Source of the DNA: Paenibacillus ihuae
GTDB lineage: Bacteria; Bacillota; Bacilli; Paenibacillales; Paenibacillaceae
Direction of reading: 5' to 3'
DNA: 61,838 nt
Assembly (NCBI RefSeq): GCF_001368795.1
Contig: NZ_LN831203.1
Span: 137,480 to 199,317, forward strand
This document shows positions 25,246 through 35,128 of this stretch, in pieces. The translations under genes were made by a program, and so were the position numbers. Each line of letters starts with the position of its first letter. Positions within the stretch are counted from its first letter, which is position 1. Below the pieces are notes generated by a model that was given only the letters and a program-made list of their open reading frames with translations, made no database searches and had not been told where the DNA came from.

Positions 25246-28200
25246 CTATTCTTCTCCCGTTCCCACACTGGAAAGGAAGAACTCATATTCAAGGTTTTGC
25301 TCGGCCGGAATCGTATATTCCTTATGCACCGGTGCGCCCCAGCTGTCATCACCGCCTACGCCCATTTGTCTTCCGGCTACTGTCACTACAGTGTAGTGAA
25401 CCGGCGGGAGCTCAAACGGATGTGCGGCATGCTCCAGCTCGAATGCAGTATAAGGAGACAACGTACACTCTACAGGAGCGCTTGCCGGAGCTGTGATCTT
25501 TAGTCCGATTCCTGTGTTATCGGTAATCTTCACACGGCGTACACCGGTACGGTTACCCGATTCCTGCGGCACCAGGTAACGTGACGGCAGATCCTGCACC
25601 TTCCGGCTGAACACGCCAAGTCTGGCGCCGAACGCACGGTCGATGTAGTTCTCTTCAGGTCCCATCGCATACCATTCCGACTGATTGTAATCCGCTGACA
25701 TTTTGAAGGATAACGCCACGATGGGCAGGTCCGGAAGTCCGGCAGCGCCAGTATAACGTGTACGTACCCTTACTGTTCCGTCGCCGTAGACGGTATAAGC
25801 TGTCTTGAGCGCCAGCTCTTCATGAATGCTGAACCGGTAATCGAAGCTTACCGTTACTGCACCTTCCTGCTGCTCAAGGCTGACCTCAACGCATTTGCGG
25901 GCCAGGCTTGCCGCATACCAGCTTCCGCCATGGTACCCGAGCTGGGTTCCCTTGTCGTTGTCGGTAGTCGCACGCCAGAACAGCGGAGCCGGAGGTGCCT
26001 CAATCATTTCGTGTCCATGGTAGTTCAGCGACACCAGCGATCCGACCTGTTTGGAGAAGATTACGGTGAAGCCTTCGCCAATTACGCCAATCTGCACATC
26101 TCCTTGTACTACTTTGATTGCGCCTGCAGGCAGTTCAGCCCGTTCAGCTTCCACATTGAAGATATACTCGCCAAAGGCAATTTCATATCCCGCTTCGGCC
26201 CAAAGCTCTTCTTCCTTCAGTACCAGAGAAGCCTGGATGCTGTATTCGCCCGGAGTTCCTTCTGTCTGCGGAAGCTCAATCGGTACCAGCACTTCACTTT
26301 GCGGAGCTGCATTAACTTCAGCAGTCCACTTGCCAAGCAGTTCACCGTCACAGTACAAGCTGTATTCCAGTGCCAGATGATCCGTTCCTGCGAACAAGCT
26401 TTCATTCATTACCCGGATACCTGTCCGGTCTGGCGCAAGCTTGTAGTTCTGATACAGGAATTTAACCTCCTGCATCTTCGGTGTCCACTGGCGGTCGGCA
26501 TAAACAATGCCGTTGCCGCAGAAGCTGTAATCCGTCGGACGGTCGCCAAAGTCGCCGCCATAAGCGAAGAACTCGTTACCATAGCGGTCCTTCTTCAGAA
26601 TCGACTGGTCAATGTAATCCCAGATGAAGCCGCCCTGGTACATCGGGTACTTGTTCTCAAGCTCGTTGTATTTATGCATACCTCCGACAGAGTTACCCAT
26701 CGCATGCATATATTCGCAGCTGAGATAAGGCTTGTCTGGGCTAGCGTTCAGATATTCCTCAATGTCAGCCGGCTTCGCATACATCCGGCTCTCCATATCG
26801 CTTGTCGCATTGTAATTGCGGTCATAGAACACGCCTTCATAGTGAACTAGACGGCTGTTGTCCCGGCTGCGGAACCAGTTCGCCACATCCAGAATGACTT
26901 GGCCTGCATAGGATTCATTACCGCAGGACCAGATCAGGATGGACGGATGATTCTTGTCCCGCTCGACCATATTAATCGCACGGTCCAGCACGATATCATG
27001 CCATTTCGGGTCATTGTGCGGAATATTCCAGGACGGCTCAACCGCGCCCATCTTCTGCCAGGATCCGTGCGTCTCAAGGTTCATCTCGTCGATGACATAA
27101 ATGCCGTATTCATCGCACAGCTCATACCATAATGTCTGGTTCGGATAATGCGAAGTTCGTACGGCGTTGATGTTGCTGCGCTTCAGTGTGCGGATATCCC
27201 ACAGCATATCTTCGCGGGTGATATTCCGGCCGGTACGGCAGTTGAATTCATGGCGGTTGACGCCTTTGAAGACAATCCGCTTGCCGTTGATGCACATCAG
27301 CTTGTTCTTCATTTCGAACCGGCGGAAGCCGGTTTTCTGTACAACGGCTTCCACAACCGTCCCGTCTGCACCGGTTAGCGAGATACAAGCCGTATAGAGA
27401 TAAGGATTCTCCGCACTCCAGGTCAGAACATCTGCCACTTCTCCAGAAAGCATAAGCACCTGTCCGTTAAAGGCTCCATCAGTGCTCAGACAGACTTCAC
27501 CGTCCCGGTCCTTCAGCTCAAGCTTGGCGCTGACTGCTTCCTGCGGCGTATCCAGCAGCCGCATGGTTACGTTCAGGCTGCCTTTCGTATACGAATCATC
27601 CAGCTCCGCCCGCACCTCAAGATCACGGATATGAACCTTCGGAACAGTGTACAAATAGACCTCACGGAAAATCCCGGAGAACCGCCAAAAATCCTGATCC
27701 TCCAGCCAGCCCCCGGTACTCCGCTGATACACTTCAACGGCCAGTTTGTTTTTGCCCGCCCGCATAAACGGGGTCAGGTCAAATTCGGACGGAGTGAAGC
27801 TGTCCTCGGCATAGCCGACGAATTCGCCGTTCAGCCAGACATAGAAGGCCGACTCCACACCCTGGAAGGAGATGAAAAGCGGTCCGTTCTCCATATTCTC
27901 CGGCAGGCGGAATTCCTTTACATAGCTGCCGACCGGATTATGCTCTGGAGAGATGTGCGGCGGGCGGAGATCAATCAATCCATCCCACGGGTACATTGTA
28001 TTGACATATTGCGGCCGGCCGTAGCCCTGCAGCTGGATATGTCCGGGAACCTGAATATTGTCCCAGCCGGTGCAATTATAGTCCTCCTTATAAAACGCTT
28101 CTACACGGCTCGCCGGATTTGGTGCATAGCTGAATTTCCAGCTCCCGTTCAGGCTGTAGCGCATATCCATCGGCGCACCGGCCTCTGCCTCAGCCATATT

Positions 28201-28299
28201 ATTATAGTAACGATGGTCCGAATGAGCCTCCACCCGGTTCACCTTGAAGGTACCCGGATCTTCCAGCCAGCTCAAGCTTGGAGTAACTGCCAATTTCAT
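25246..28299 (-). CDS. lacZ: Beta-galactosidase, glycoside hydrolase family 2
   Basis: 1,017 residues, the length of E. coli-type LacZ. It starts with the sugar-binding jelly roll (RYSLNGSWKFSYAPNP, VPGHIQLQGYGRPQYVNTMYPWDG). The catalytic barrel holds the acid/base glutamate in LIWSCGNESYAG and the nucleophile glutamate in YLSCEYMHAMGNSVGG, with GGFIWDYIDQS after it. The C-terminal beta-sandwich (small-chain domain, FWRATTDNDKG) is complete. No signal peptide is seen, so it is cytosolic and hydrolyses lactose or other galactosides brought in by the upstream ABC system. The start has GGAGG 8 bases upstream. Confidence 0.95.
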   Translation of the reverse strand: MKLAVTPSLSWLEDPGTFKVNRVEAHSDHRYYNNMAEAEAGAPMDMRYSLNGSWKFSYAPNPASRVEAFYKEDYNCTGWDNIQVPGHIQLQGYGRPQYVNTMYPWDGLIDLRPPHISPEHNPVGSYVKEFRLPENMENGPLFISFQGVESAFYVWLNGEFVGYAEDSFTPSEFDLTPFMRAGKNKLAVEVYQRSTGGWLEDQDFWRFSGIFREVYLYTVPKVHIRDLEVRAELDDSYTKGSLNVTMRLLDTPQEAVSAKLELKDRDGEVCLSTDGAFNGQVLMLSGEVADVLTWSAENPYLYTACISLTGADGTVVEAVVQKTGFRRFEMKNKLMCINGKRIVFKGVNRHEFNCRTGRNITREDMLWDIRTLKRSNINAVRTSHYPNQTLWYELCDEYGIYVIDEMNLETHGSWQKMGAVEPSWNIPHNDPKWHDIVLDRAINMVERDKNHPSILIWSCGNESYAGQVILDVANWFRSRDNSRLVHYEGVFYDRNYNATSDMESRMYAKPADIEEYLNASPDKPYLSCEYMHAMGNSVGGMHKYNELENKYPMYQGGFIWDYIDQSILKKDRYGNEFFAYGGDFGDRPTDYSFCGNGIVYADRQWTPKMQEVKFLYQNYKLAPDRTGIRVMNESLFAGTDHLALEYSLYCDGELLGKWTAEVNAAPQSEVLVPIELPQTEGTPGEYSIQASLVLKEEELWAEAGYEIAFGEYIFNVEAERAELPAGAIKVVQGDVQIGVIGEGFTVIFSKQVGSLVSLNYHGHEMIEAPPAPLFWRATTDNDKGTQLGYHGGSWYAASLARKCVEVSLEQQEGAVTVSFDYRFSIHEELALKTAYTVYGDGTVRVRTRYTGAAGLPDLPIVALSFKMSADYNQSEWYAMGPEENYIDRAFGARLGVFSRKVQDLPSRYLVPQESGNRTGVRRVKITDNTGIGLKITAPASAPVECTLSPYTAFELEHAAHPFELPPVHYTVVTVAGRQMGVGGDDSWGAPVHKEYTIPAEQNLEYEFFLSSVGTGEE

Positions 28300-28320
28300 T
28301 TCCTCCTTCAGAACATATAA

Positions 28321-29145
28321 TTATTTCACGGATCCCACCATACCGGCAACGAACTGCTTCTGCATCAGGAAGAAGACAATTGCTGTCGGAAGTGTAGAGA
28401 TGACAACTGCAGCCATAATCACGCCGAAATCCGGGGAGTAGCTGGAGCCCAGGTTCGAGATCAGCAGCGGAATGGTCCGTTTCTCCGGGGTCTGCAGCAC
28501 GATCAGCGGCCAGAGGTAGTTATTCCAGCTGGACATGAACGTGATGATTGCGGCAGCAGAGTAGGTAGTCTTCATCGTCGGAATATAAATTTTGAAGAAC
28601 AGACCCAGCTCCGATAATCCGTCGATCCGTCCGGCTTCCAGCAGCTCCCGCGGGAACATCTTCGAGCTCTGACGGAAGAAGAAGATCAGGAACGCCGTAG
28701 TGAACGTCGGCAGGACAACCGCAGCGACTGTGTTAACCCCGATAAGCGGAGCAGCAGCCGACAGTTTGGAGAACATTTGATACAGCGGAACCATCAGCGC
28801 GGCAAAAGGGATCATCATGGATAATAATAACAGATTGAAGACCATATCTTTCGCTTTGCTGCGGTAAATTTCAAATCCGTATCCGGCCAGGGAGGCAACC
28901 AGCAGGGCCAGAACCGTTGTTGTCAGGGCAATTTTGAGTGTATTCCACAGGGCAGGTACAAGGTTGATGGACTCCGTCAGCTTCCGGATATTGTCAAACA
29001 GATGCGTACCGGGTAACATTCTTCCCTGGGTTACGTCTACTGAAAGATTTGTCGCGCTGATAATCATCCACAGAAACGGAAAAATCGAAACAAACGCTAC
29101 AAAGGACAGAAAAACATAAATTGGGGCACGGCGTAAAGTTCTCAT
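28321..29145 (-). CDS. Carbohydrate ABC transporter permease (MalG type) of the galactoside operon
   Basis: 274 residues with six membrane helices. The EAA loop is LLEAGRIDGLSELGLFFKIYIPTMK. It ends KQFVAGMVGSVK, typical of LacG-like permeases. The start ATG overlaps the stop of the preceding permease. It sits 21 bases before the beta-galactosidase gene, so I infer galactoside import. Confidence 0.9.
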   Translation of the reverse strand: MRTLRRAPIYVFLSFVAFVSIFPFLWMIISATNLSVDVTQGRMLPGTHLFDNIRKLTESINLVPALWNTLKIALTTTVLALLVASLAGYGFEIYRSKAKDMVFNLLLLSMMIPFAALMVPLYQMFSKLSAAAPLIGVNTVAAVVLPTFTTAFLIFFFRQSSKMFPRELLEAGRIDGLSELGLFFKIYIPTMKTTYSAAAIITFMSSWNNYLWPLIVLQTPEKRTIPLLISNLGSSYSPDFGVIMAAVVISTLPTAIVFFLMQKQFVAGMVGSVK

Positions 29146-30023
29146 TATTTATCATCACCTGCCAGTTTGATTTGAAGGAAGGCCAATACAATGATCATGA
29201 TAACGATGGAGTACGATACAGTAGCAGCATATCCAAAGTCAGGCGTGTACTTAAACGAAAGATTGTAAATATATTGGGAAATGGAGAGCGTCGCGTTTCC
29301 GGGACCTCCCTTGGTTATATTCATAATTTCATCGAACAGCTGCAGGGTACCAATTGTCGAGGTAATCGACGTAAAGAGAATGATCGGTTTGAGCAGCGGT
29401 ACGGTAATCGAGAAAAATTGTCTCGGGCCCGAAGCACCGTCAATCCGTGCAGCTTCATAAATGGAACTGTCGATGTTTTGCAGCGAGGAGAGGAAAAAGA
29501 TCATATTGTATCCCGTCCAGCGCCAGGTAATGGCGATAATAATGGTAACTTTCGCCCAGAAAGGATCGGAGATCCACTGGATGGGTTCAGACAGGATGTG
29601 CATGTTCAATAAAGCCAGGTTGATCAGACCGTCATTTCCAAACAGATATTTGAATACAACGGAGTAGGCTACAAGTGAGGTTACGCAAGGCAGGAAGATC
29701 GCAGTACGGAAAAAGCCTTTGAAGCGCAGCTTGCTGTCATTCAGAAGTACCGAAATCATCATCGCAAACACGATCATAACTGGCACCTGCACAATCAGGA
29801 ACAAGAAGGTATTCTTGACGGCGGTAAAAAAGGTTTTATCACTCAGCAGGCGCTTGTAATTCGCTAACCCGTCGAAGTGAAGATTAGCCCCTGCGCCCGT
29901 TTTGAACGAGAGCAGCAGTGCCTGAATCATCGGATAGAAATAAAACAGACAGATCATGAGGACGGCCCCGGCAATAAATAACCAGCCGGTAAGCTTAGCG
30001 CGGTTGCGTATGGTATGGTTCAC
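29145..30023 (-). CDS. Carbohydrate ABC transporter permease (MalF type) of the galactoside operon
   Basis: About 292 residues. I chose a GTG at 30023, with AAGGA 9 bases upstream; an ATG at 30032 directly abuts that site and is less likely. Six membrane helices begin KLTGWLFIAGAVLMICLFYFYPMIQALLLSF. The EAA loop is YEAARIDGASGPRQFFSITVPLLK. It is the LacF-like partner of the following permease. Confidence 0.9.
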   Translation of the reverse strand: MNHTIRNRAKLTGWLFIAGAVLMICLFYFYPMIQALLLSFKTGAGANLHFDGLANYKRLLSDKTFFTAVKNTFLFLIVQVPVMIVFAMMISVLLNDSKLRFKGFFRTAIFLPCVTSLVAYSVVFKYLFGNDGLINLALLNMHILSEPIQWISDPFWAKVTIIIAITWRWTGYNMIFFLSSLQNIDSSIYEAARIDGASGPRQFFSITVPLLKPIILFTSITSTIGTLQLFDEIMNITKGGPGNATLSISQYIYNLSFKYTPDFGYAATVSYSIVIMIIVLAFLQIKLAGDDK

Positions 30024-30071
30024 AACTCTCATTCCTTTCTCTATGCAGGCGTAAATCTTGTTAAAAGGAGA

Positions 30072-30123
30072 ATCCGCCGTCCTCCGCCCTGGCACTAGAC
30101 GGCAGGTTGGGAGGACAGCGGAT
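30072..30123 (-). promoter_or_regulatory. Intercistronic hairpin after the galactoside-binding protein gene
   Basis: ATCCGCCGTCCTCC (30072-30085) pairs with 30110-30123 with one mismatch. It lies between the binding-protein stop and the first permease, without a T run. It takes the same position as the hairpin at 22430-22453 in the other ABC operon. Confidence 0.6.
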
Positions 30124-30140
30124 CAATCAGATGTTACATT

Positions 30141-31448
30141 TTACTGGATCTGGGACTCAGCCTGGGACTGTGCATCGCTAAGCGCTTTGTCCAGCTCCGT
30201 ACCGTTCAGGAAGTTCTGCATTTCAACCTTGAGAATATCCTCAATGGCATAAGTGTGCAGGCCGTAGTTTACGTTAGGGATTTCAGCTGTCCATTTTGCA
30301 AAGTCAGCGATAACCTTTTGTCCGCCGAAGAATTCATCAGCTGCACCGTAAGCTTCGCCTTCAGCAGCAGGTTTGTATGTTCCTACAACGCCTACATCGG
30401 TTACAAGCTTCTGGTACAGAGCAACGTCGGAGCCGAGTGTTGCGCCCAGGAATTCGACAGCTGCTTCTTTGCCGTCATTGTTAAGCACGTACCAGGAGCT
30501 GCCGCCGAGGTTCGATGCGTGTACAGAGTTTGCTGCATTTTTGAGTTTAGGGAAAGGTACAACCGCCCATTTACCGGACTGGTCAGCAGAAGCTTTCACC
30601 GAAGGTGTAATCCAGTTACCGGTAGGAACGGAGGCAACGTCACCGCTGTTGAAGCCGGCAAGGAACGAGCTCCAGTCAGAGTTGACTTTAACGATATCGG
30701 CATTCATCAGCTCTTTGTAGCTTTCGAATGCTTCTTTCAAAACCGCGTTGTCTTTCAGGTCAGGTGTTGTACCGTCTTCTTTCAGATACCAGGAGCCTGC
30801 GGACTGGATCATCATGCGGATCAGCCCCAGATCGTTAGGGTCCTGGGTCAGCATGTCTTTGCCTGTTTTGGCTTTAACAGCTTTACCGATTTCAATGTAC
30901 TGCTGCCAGTCGATATCCTGCAGATCGTCAACTGTATAGCCTGCTTCCTGCAGATAATCTGTGCGGACATAGAGGCCTACAACACCGGAGTCAAACGGTA
31001 CGCCGTATTGCTTGCCGCCAAAGCTGGTTGGTCCAAGCTTGTATTCGGCGAAGTCAGTAGTTTTAATGGCATCTCCCAGTTCCTGAAAAGCGTCTGGATA
31101 CGTTTGCAAGAAGCTCTGTGCACGGTAATCTTCAATCAGAACGATGTTAGGCAGACCGGAAGCGGACCCGGAGTTAAGTCCTGTGTTAAGCTTCTGGATA
31201 ATATCATCCTGCGCATATTCAACAACTTCGATTTGCGCATCCGCATTTTTTGCCACATAAGCATCCTTAGCCAGATTCATTGCAGCGATATTGAAGTTTT
31301 TGTCCCATGCCCACACTGTGATTTTCTGGGAGCCCGCTGCATTCCCTTCCGTTCCGGTATTGGCCTCGTTTTTGGTATTGGAGTTGCTGGAGCATGCTGT
31401 CAGCAGCATAAATCCGGCGAGCAGAAGCGCGGTAGCTTTTTTCTTCAT
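30141..31448 (-). CDS. Sugar (galactoside) ABC transporter substrate-binding lipoprotein
   Basis: 435 residues from ATG 31448 (AGGGGGA upstream). The lipoprotein signal is ALLLAGFMLLTACSSNSN. The mature protein starts KITVWAWDKNFNIAAMNLA and contains GLPNIVLIEDYRAQSFLQTYPD and GVPFDSGVVGLYVRTDYLQEAG, typical of CUT1 oligosaccharide binders. As the first gene before two permeases and a beta-galactosidase, it probably binds lactose or a galacto-oligosaccharide. A candidate cre site lies 26 bases upstream. Confidence 0.9.
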   Translation of the reverse strand: MKKKATALLLAGFMLLTACSSNSNTKNEANTGTEGNAAGSQKITVWAWDKNFNIAAMNLAKDAYVAKNADAQIEVVEYAQDDIIQKLNTGLNSGSASGLPNIVLIEDYRAQSFLQTYPDAFQELGDAIKTTDFAEYKLGPTSFGGKQYGVPFDSGVVGLYVRTDYLQEAGYTVDDLQDIDWQQYIEIGKAVKAKTGKDMLTQDPNDLGLIRMMIQSAGSWYLKEDGTTPDLKDNAVLKEAFESYKELMNADIVKVNSDWSSFLAGFNSGDVASVPTGNWITPSVKASADQSGKWAVVPFPKLKNAANSVHASNLGGSSWYVLNNDGKEAAVEFLGATLGSDVALYQKLVTDVGVVGTYKPAAEGEAYGAADEFFGGQKVIADFAKWTAEIPNVNYGLHTYAIEDILKVEMQNFLNGTELDKALSDAQSQAESQIQ

Positions 31449-31473
31449 GATGTATATCCCCCTAACATGTATT

Positions 31474-31487
31474 TGAAAGTGCTTTCT
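31474..31487. promoter_or_regulatory. Candidate CcpA cre site before the galactoside operon
   Basis: AGAAAGCACTTTCA on the minus strand differs from the ideal palindrome TGAAAGCGCTTTCA at two of 14 positions. It lies just upstream of the ribosome site of the binding-protein gene, a common position for roadblock repression. Confidence 0.5.
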
Positions 31488-31645
31488 TTTAAAGAATATC
31501 ATCCCGGATGCTTATTTCGATAGAAATGATTTTAGTTAAAATAGTGATAATATTGTCTACTGTATCCGCTTCCACGGTCCACAGATTAGCATTATTTTTC
31601 CCCTTTCGCACTTTTTTTAGGTGAAACAGGCTCCGCAGATGCAAG

Positions 31646-31674
31646 AAGCCGGCGCCGGTATGCGGCGCCGGCTT
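31646..31674 (-). terminator. GC-rich hairpin after the histidine kinase gene
   Basis: A perfect 12-bp stem (AAGCCGGCGCCG with CGGCGCCGGCTT) with a 5-base loop. There is no clear T run on the minus strand, so termination efficiency is uncertain. Confidence 0.5.
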
Positions 31675-31724
31675 GCGGCGTAGCTGTTATATTATGCTGC
31701 AAAATCAAATTTTCAATGCGCTGC

Positions 31725-33491
31725 TTAACACGGTATTCTGATAGAGACCTTTGTCCCTTGCCCCGGGGTGCTTGAGATGGATACGCCATACGGTTCTCCG
31801 TACAGCAGCAGCAGGCGGTCATGGACATTGCGGATGCCGATGCCGCTGAACAGCTGGCGGCTGCTTGTGGAGGCGGGGATGGTCTCTTTGTTGTCCAGAT
31901 CCATACCGTCACCCGTATCCACCACCTCGCAGTGCAGTATATCCCTGTCCTTCATGATGGTGACATAGATATAGCCCGAGCTTTTGATATTGAAGGCGTG
32001 AAAGAAGGCATTTTCAATAAAAGGCTGCAGAATCAGCTTGGGTACCTTGGCGCTCATGCAGTCCGGTGAGACAAAAGTCTCCACCTTGATCCGGTTGCCG
32101 TTACGCACCTGGTTGATAAATACATAATGCTTCAGGTTGATCAGCTCGTCCTCTACTGTAATCGTTTCTTTAACATTGCTGATCGTATTCTGCAGCAGCG
32201 AAATCAGGGCATGAATCGTCTCTGTCGCCTGCTCCTTGCTGCCCCGCTGCACCAGGATATTGACCGACGCCAGTGTATTGTACAAAAAATGGGGATTGAT
32301 CTGCTGCTGCAGAGCGGCCAGCTCCGCATTGCGCTGCTCCTTCTGCGTCTCTACCAGCTGGGCAACATAATCATTCAGCTCCCTGAGCATGTAGTTGAAC
32401 GCTGTACTCAGCTGTCTTGTTTCATAGCTGCCGGTGACAGCCATATAGTTATGGAAATTCTTTTTGGTCACATTGGACATTTTTTTGACCAGCGTGCGCA
32501 GGGACTTCGTCAGCCGTTTGGTCAGGAAATAGATCAGGAGCAGCGCAACCGCTGCAATCGCCCCGCCAATCAGAAAAAGCATCTTTTTATCAAACAGCGT
32601 GCCGATCGTCTCATTCTTATCAATCAGATTCACAATATAAAAGTTATAGGACGGCAGATAATCAGCCAGCACAATGACTTCCCGCCCGCCGAGTGTCAGC
32701 TCCTGGCTGGCAAGCCCCGATTCGGCAATCTGCTTCGCGCTGTTCAGGAGCTCGGGAGACAGGCTGCCGACCTGCTCCGTCCGGTTGCTCGATACAATCC
32801 GTCCCGCCGTATCCAGAAACATGACATCATTGCCCTTACTCGTAAAGCTGGCGTAGTTCTTGCGGAAATCACTCTCGCGCGTGAACATGTACAACGTGCC
32901 ATACGGCTCTGTAAGTCCGGGTGCAGTCAGCGCCTTGGCGGCAACCAGATACCGGCTCTCTGAATTCAGGGGGCTTGCGTCCATAAAGCTGTAAAACAGC
33001 TTCCCGCCCTGCTCCTGCGCAGCCGCTGTAATCGGATTGTTCCTCAGCTGCTCGGAAGAGCCGGACCAGTAGGTCACATCGCTGGTATAGCTTCTGCCGT
33101 TCCCTCCCAGTATGGACAGGCCGATATTAGCAGCCCCGACACCAGACTGAATACGGTCCATCTGATCGCGCATGCTGTAGTACCGCCGGAAATTAGTCAG
33201 CGAGCTGCCGTCCTTCTCGGTCATGAAGCTGCGGATGACGCCGCTCTGTCCGACATTTATTGCTGTATTCACGGTAGTATAATGTGAGTTATCCAGTGCA
33301 CTTTTAATCTGGTCGATGATTTTTGAATTGGTAATACTGAACGTCTGTACAAACAGCCTTTGCGACATTTGCGCCGTTACCGTGGTAATCAGCACTGTAA
33401 CGAGCACGATACTGATGACCATGACGACAAAAATTTTGCTGAACAGACTCTGGTCCCTAAGCTTTCTGAGCCAATTTTCCATTAATCCCAT
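31725..33491 (-). CDS. Sensor histidine kinase, YesM/LytS-like
   Basis: 588 residues from ATG 33491 (AAGGAG 6 bases upstream). Membrane helix ~20-42, an extracellular sensor domain (to ~300), a second membrane helix ~304-325, a HAMP-like linker, the HisKA_7TM-type box QQQINPHFLYNTLASVNILV with the phosphorylated His, and a HATPase domain with KLILQPFIENAFFHAF (N box) and GIGIRNVHDRLLLLYG (G box). This is the family that pairs with AraC-type response regulators, here the gene 24 bases upstream, and it lies next to the galactoside operon, its likely target. Confidence 0.9.
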   Translation of the reverse strand: MGLMENWLRKLRDQSLFSKIFVVMVISIVLVTVLITTVTAQMSQRLFVQTFSITNSKIIDQIKSALDNSHYTTVNTAINVGQSGVIRSFMTEKDGSSLTNFRRYYSMRDQMDRIQSGVGAANIGLSILGGNGRSYTSDVTYWSGSSEQLRNNPITAAAQEQGGKLFYSFMDASPLNSESRYLVAAKALTAPGLTEPYGTLYMFTRESDFRKNYASFTSKGNDVMFLDTAGRIVSSNRTEQVGSLSPELLNSAKQIAESGLASQELTLGGREVIVLADYLPSYNFYIVNLIDKNETIGTLFDKKMLFLIGGAIAAVALLLIYFLTKRLTKSLRTLVKKMSNVTKKNFHNYMAVTGSYETRQLSTAFNYMLRELNDYVAQLVETQKEQRNAELAALQQQINPHFLYNTLASVNILVQRGSKEQATETIHALISLLQNTISNVKETITVEDELINLKHYVFINQVRNGNRIKVETFVSPDCMSAKVPKLILQPFIENAFFHAFNIKSSGYIYVTIMKDRDILHCEVVDTGDGMDLDNKETIPASTSSRQLFSGIGIRNVHDRLLLLYGEPYGVSISSTPGQGTKVSIRIPC

Positions 33492-33515
33492 TTCGGGCTC
33501 CTTCCAACTCCTGCA

Positions 33516-35057
33516 TTATCCCTTCCGGTATTGGCTGGGCGAAATCCCCATCAGCTTACGGAATACTCTGGTGAAATAGCTGTGGTCTGAATACCCCACA
33601 AGACTGCTGATCTCGGCAATTGACAGACTCGGGTTCTCTTTCAGCAGCAGACAGGCTTTTCCGATCCGCACCCGGTTTAAATATTCGTTGAAGCCTTCCT
33701 TATTGTGCAGGGTAAAATAATTCGACAAATAGGACGGGTTAAAATGAAATTCCCGGGCGACTTCCGTCAGCGTAAGCTGGCGTGAAGAATGCTCATCGAT
33801 ATACAGGAGAATCTTTTGCATCGCCGGTGTACCGCCACGGTTCTTCGTAACGCATTCGGTCGCATCTTGCAGAAACTGCAGCAGCCGCTCCTCTGTCTCC
33901 CCGATATGCCGGGCTTCATGGATGGAGCGGAAGTACTCATATTTACTGTCATCCAGGGCACGGGCCTCATAATGGAATTGCAGCAGCATGCCGATGATCT
34001 GAAAAATGCTGTGGCACAGGAGGGACTTGAACTCGGACACTCCCGTATCGCGGCGGCCGGACATAGAGGATACATAGCTACTTAACCGGGTAAAAGCCTG
34101 ATCGAACTCCTGCCGGTTCAGCTCTGCAGCGAAGACCTCCTGGTCAAAGACCGGTCCCGGCTGCACCTCCCCGCCATGATCGACCAGCAGACAGCGTTCC
34201 GGCATGAAGAATCTGCGGTCCAGCAGCTGCACCAGTTCATCCGCATAGATGGTATGCAGCGCCTCCAGCTCCGTAAAGGTTCGGCTGACCGCCAGATTCA
34301 GGAACATATTAGCCCGGATACCGGCTGCGAATATCTGCTCTGCCAGCTGCATAAGAGCCTCCCGCTCCTCCCCGGCCAGGTTAAAGAGCAAGCGGACATG
34401 CCCCTCCAGCGGAGACAGACGGCGGAAGGTTACCCGGCTGCCGCCGCTCTGCAGCAGGGAACGGATGCTGCTCTCCAGCCACTCTTCCTTGCGGCTAATG
34501 GCAGCTAGATCGTCCCCCGTATCCGCAAGCAGCAGCACAAACTCCGGAAAAGGAAACATCGTCTGGAGCGCATCTGCCTCATACTCAACCGGATAGCCGC
34601 TAACCAGCTTGTCCAGTATATAGTCCGCAGACTGCCGCTTGTTGCTTCTCCAGTCAACGTGCTGAAGCTGCGGAATCCGCTGCGCGGTTTTTTTCAGAAC
34701 GGCTAGCAGAGAAGCCGCCTCCAGCTTAGGCTTCAGAATATAATCGGCGACCCCGCTCTGGAAGGTCGAACGCACATATTCGAACTCACTGAAGCTGCTG
34801 AGCACGATCACTTCAATTTCCGGATACATCCCCTTGACGAGCCGGATCAGCTCCTCCCCGTCCATGACGGGCATAACGATATCCGTCAGGATGATATGCG
34901 GCCGCTGTATCTCAATTAATTCCAGCGCTTCTCTTCCGTTGGAGGCTTCACCCGCAATCTGAAACCCTTCCCCTTCCCAGTCCAGCAGATGGATAATTCC
35001 CTGCCGGACCAGCATCTCATCGTCTACCACCAATATTTTACAGAACGTTGTGTCCAT
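33516..35057 (-). CDS. AraC-type response regulator, YesN-like
   Basis: 513 residues. The receiver domain starts ILVVDDEMLVRQGIIHLLDW, with the phosphoacceptor Asp in IILTDIVMPVMDGEELI and the conserved Lys in YILKPKLEA. A ~250-residue middle region follows. Then come two AraC helix-turn-helix motifs: LTEVAREFHFNPSYLSNYFTLHNKEGFNEYLNRVRI and SIAEISSLVGYSDHSYFTRVFRKLMGISPSQYR. It is co-transcribed with the downstream YesM-like kinase and probably switches on the galactoside importer and beta-galactosidase genes. Confidence 0.92.
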   Translation of the reverse strand: MDTTFCKILVVDDEMLVRQGIIHLLDWEGEGFQIAGEASNGREALELIEIQRPHIILTDIVMPVMDGEELIRLVKGMYPEIEVIVLSSFSEFEYVRSTFQSGVADYILKPKLEAASLLAVLKKTAQRIPQLQHVDWRSNKRQSADYILDKLVSGYPVEYEADALQTMFPFPEFVLLLADTGDDLAAISRKEEWLESSIRSLLQSGGSRVTFRRLSPLEGHVRLLFNLAGEEREALMQLAEQIFAAGIRANMFLNLAVSRTFTELEALHTIYADELVQLLDRRFFMPERCLLVDHGGEVQPGPVFDQEVFAAELNRQEFDQAFTRLSSYVSSMSGRRDTGVSEFKSLLCHSIFQIIGMLLQFHYEARALDDSKYEYFRSIHEARHIGETEERLLQFLQDATECVTKNRGGTPAMQKILLYIDEHSSRQLTLTEVAREFHFNPSYLSNYFTLHNKEGFNEYLNRVRIGKACLLLKENPSLSIAEISSLVGYSDHSYFTRVFRKLMGISPSQYRKG

Positions 35058-35087
35058 GTCTTCTCCTTTTTGGGAACGAAAATACGC

Positions 35088-35128
35088 TAAAAAAACAAAA
35101 TGAAACCCGCTTGATCAAGTGGGTTTCA
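35088..35128 (-). terminator. Terminator upstream of the response regulator gene
   Basis: TGAAACCCGCTTGA with TCAAGTGGGTTTCA (35101-35128, one G-T pair) followed on the minus strand by TTTTGTTTTTTT. It terminates transcription entering from beyond 35128. Confidence 0.8.

Noticed and set aside
30255-31523. 422-codon open frame antisense to the galactoside-binding protein gene
   Set aside because: A shadow frame with abnormal amino acid composition (very rich in Cys, Phe and Val). The opposite strand encodes an unmistakable binding lipoprotein.
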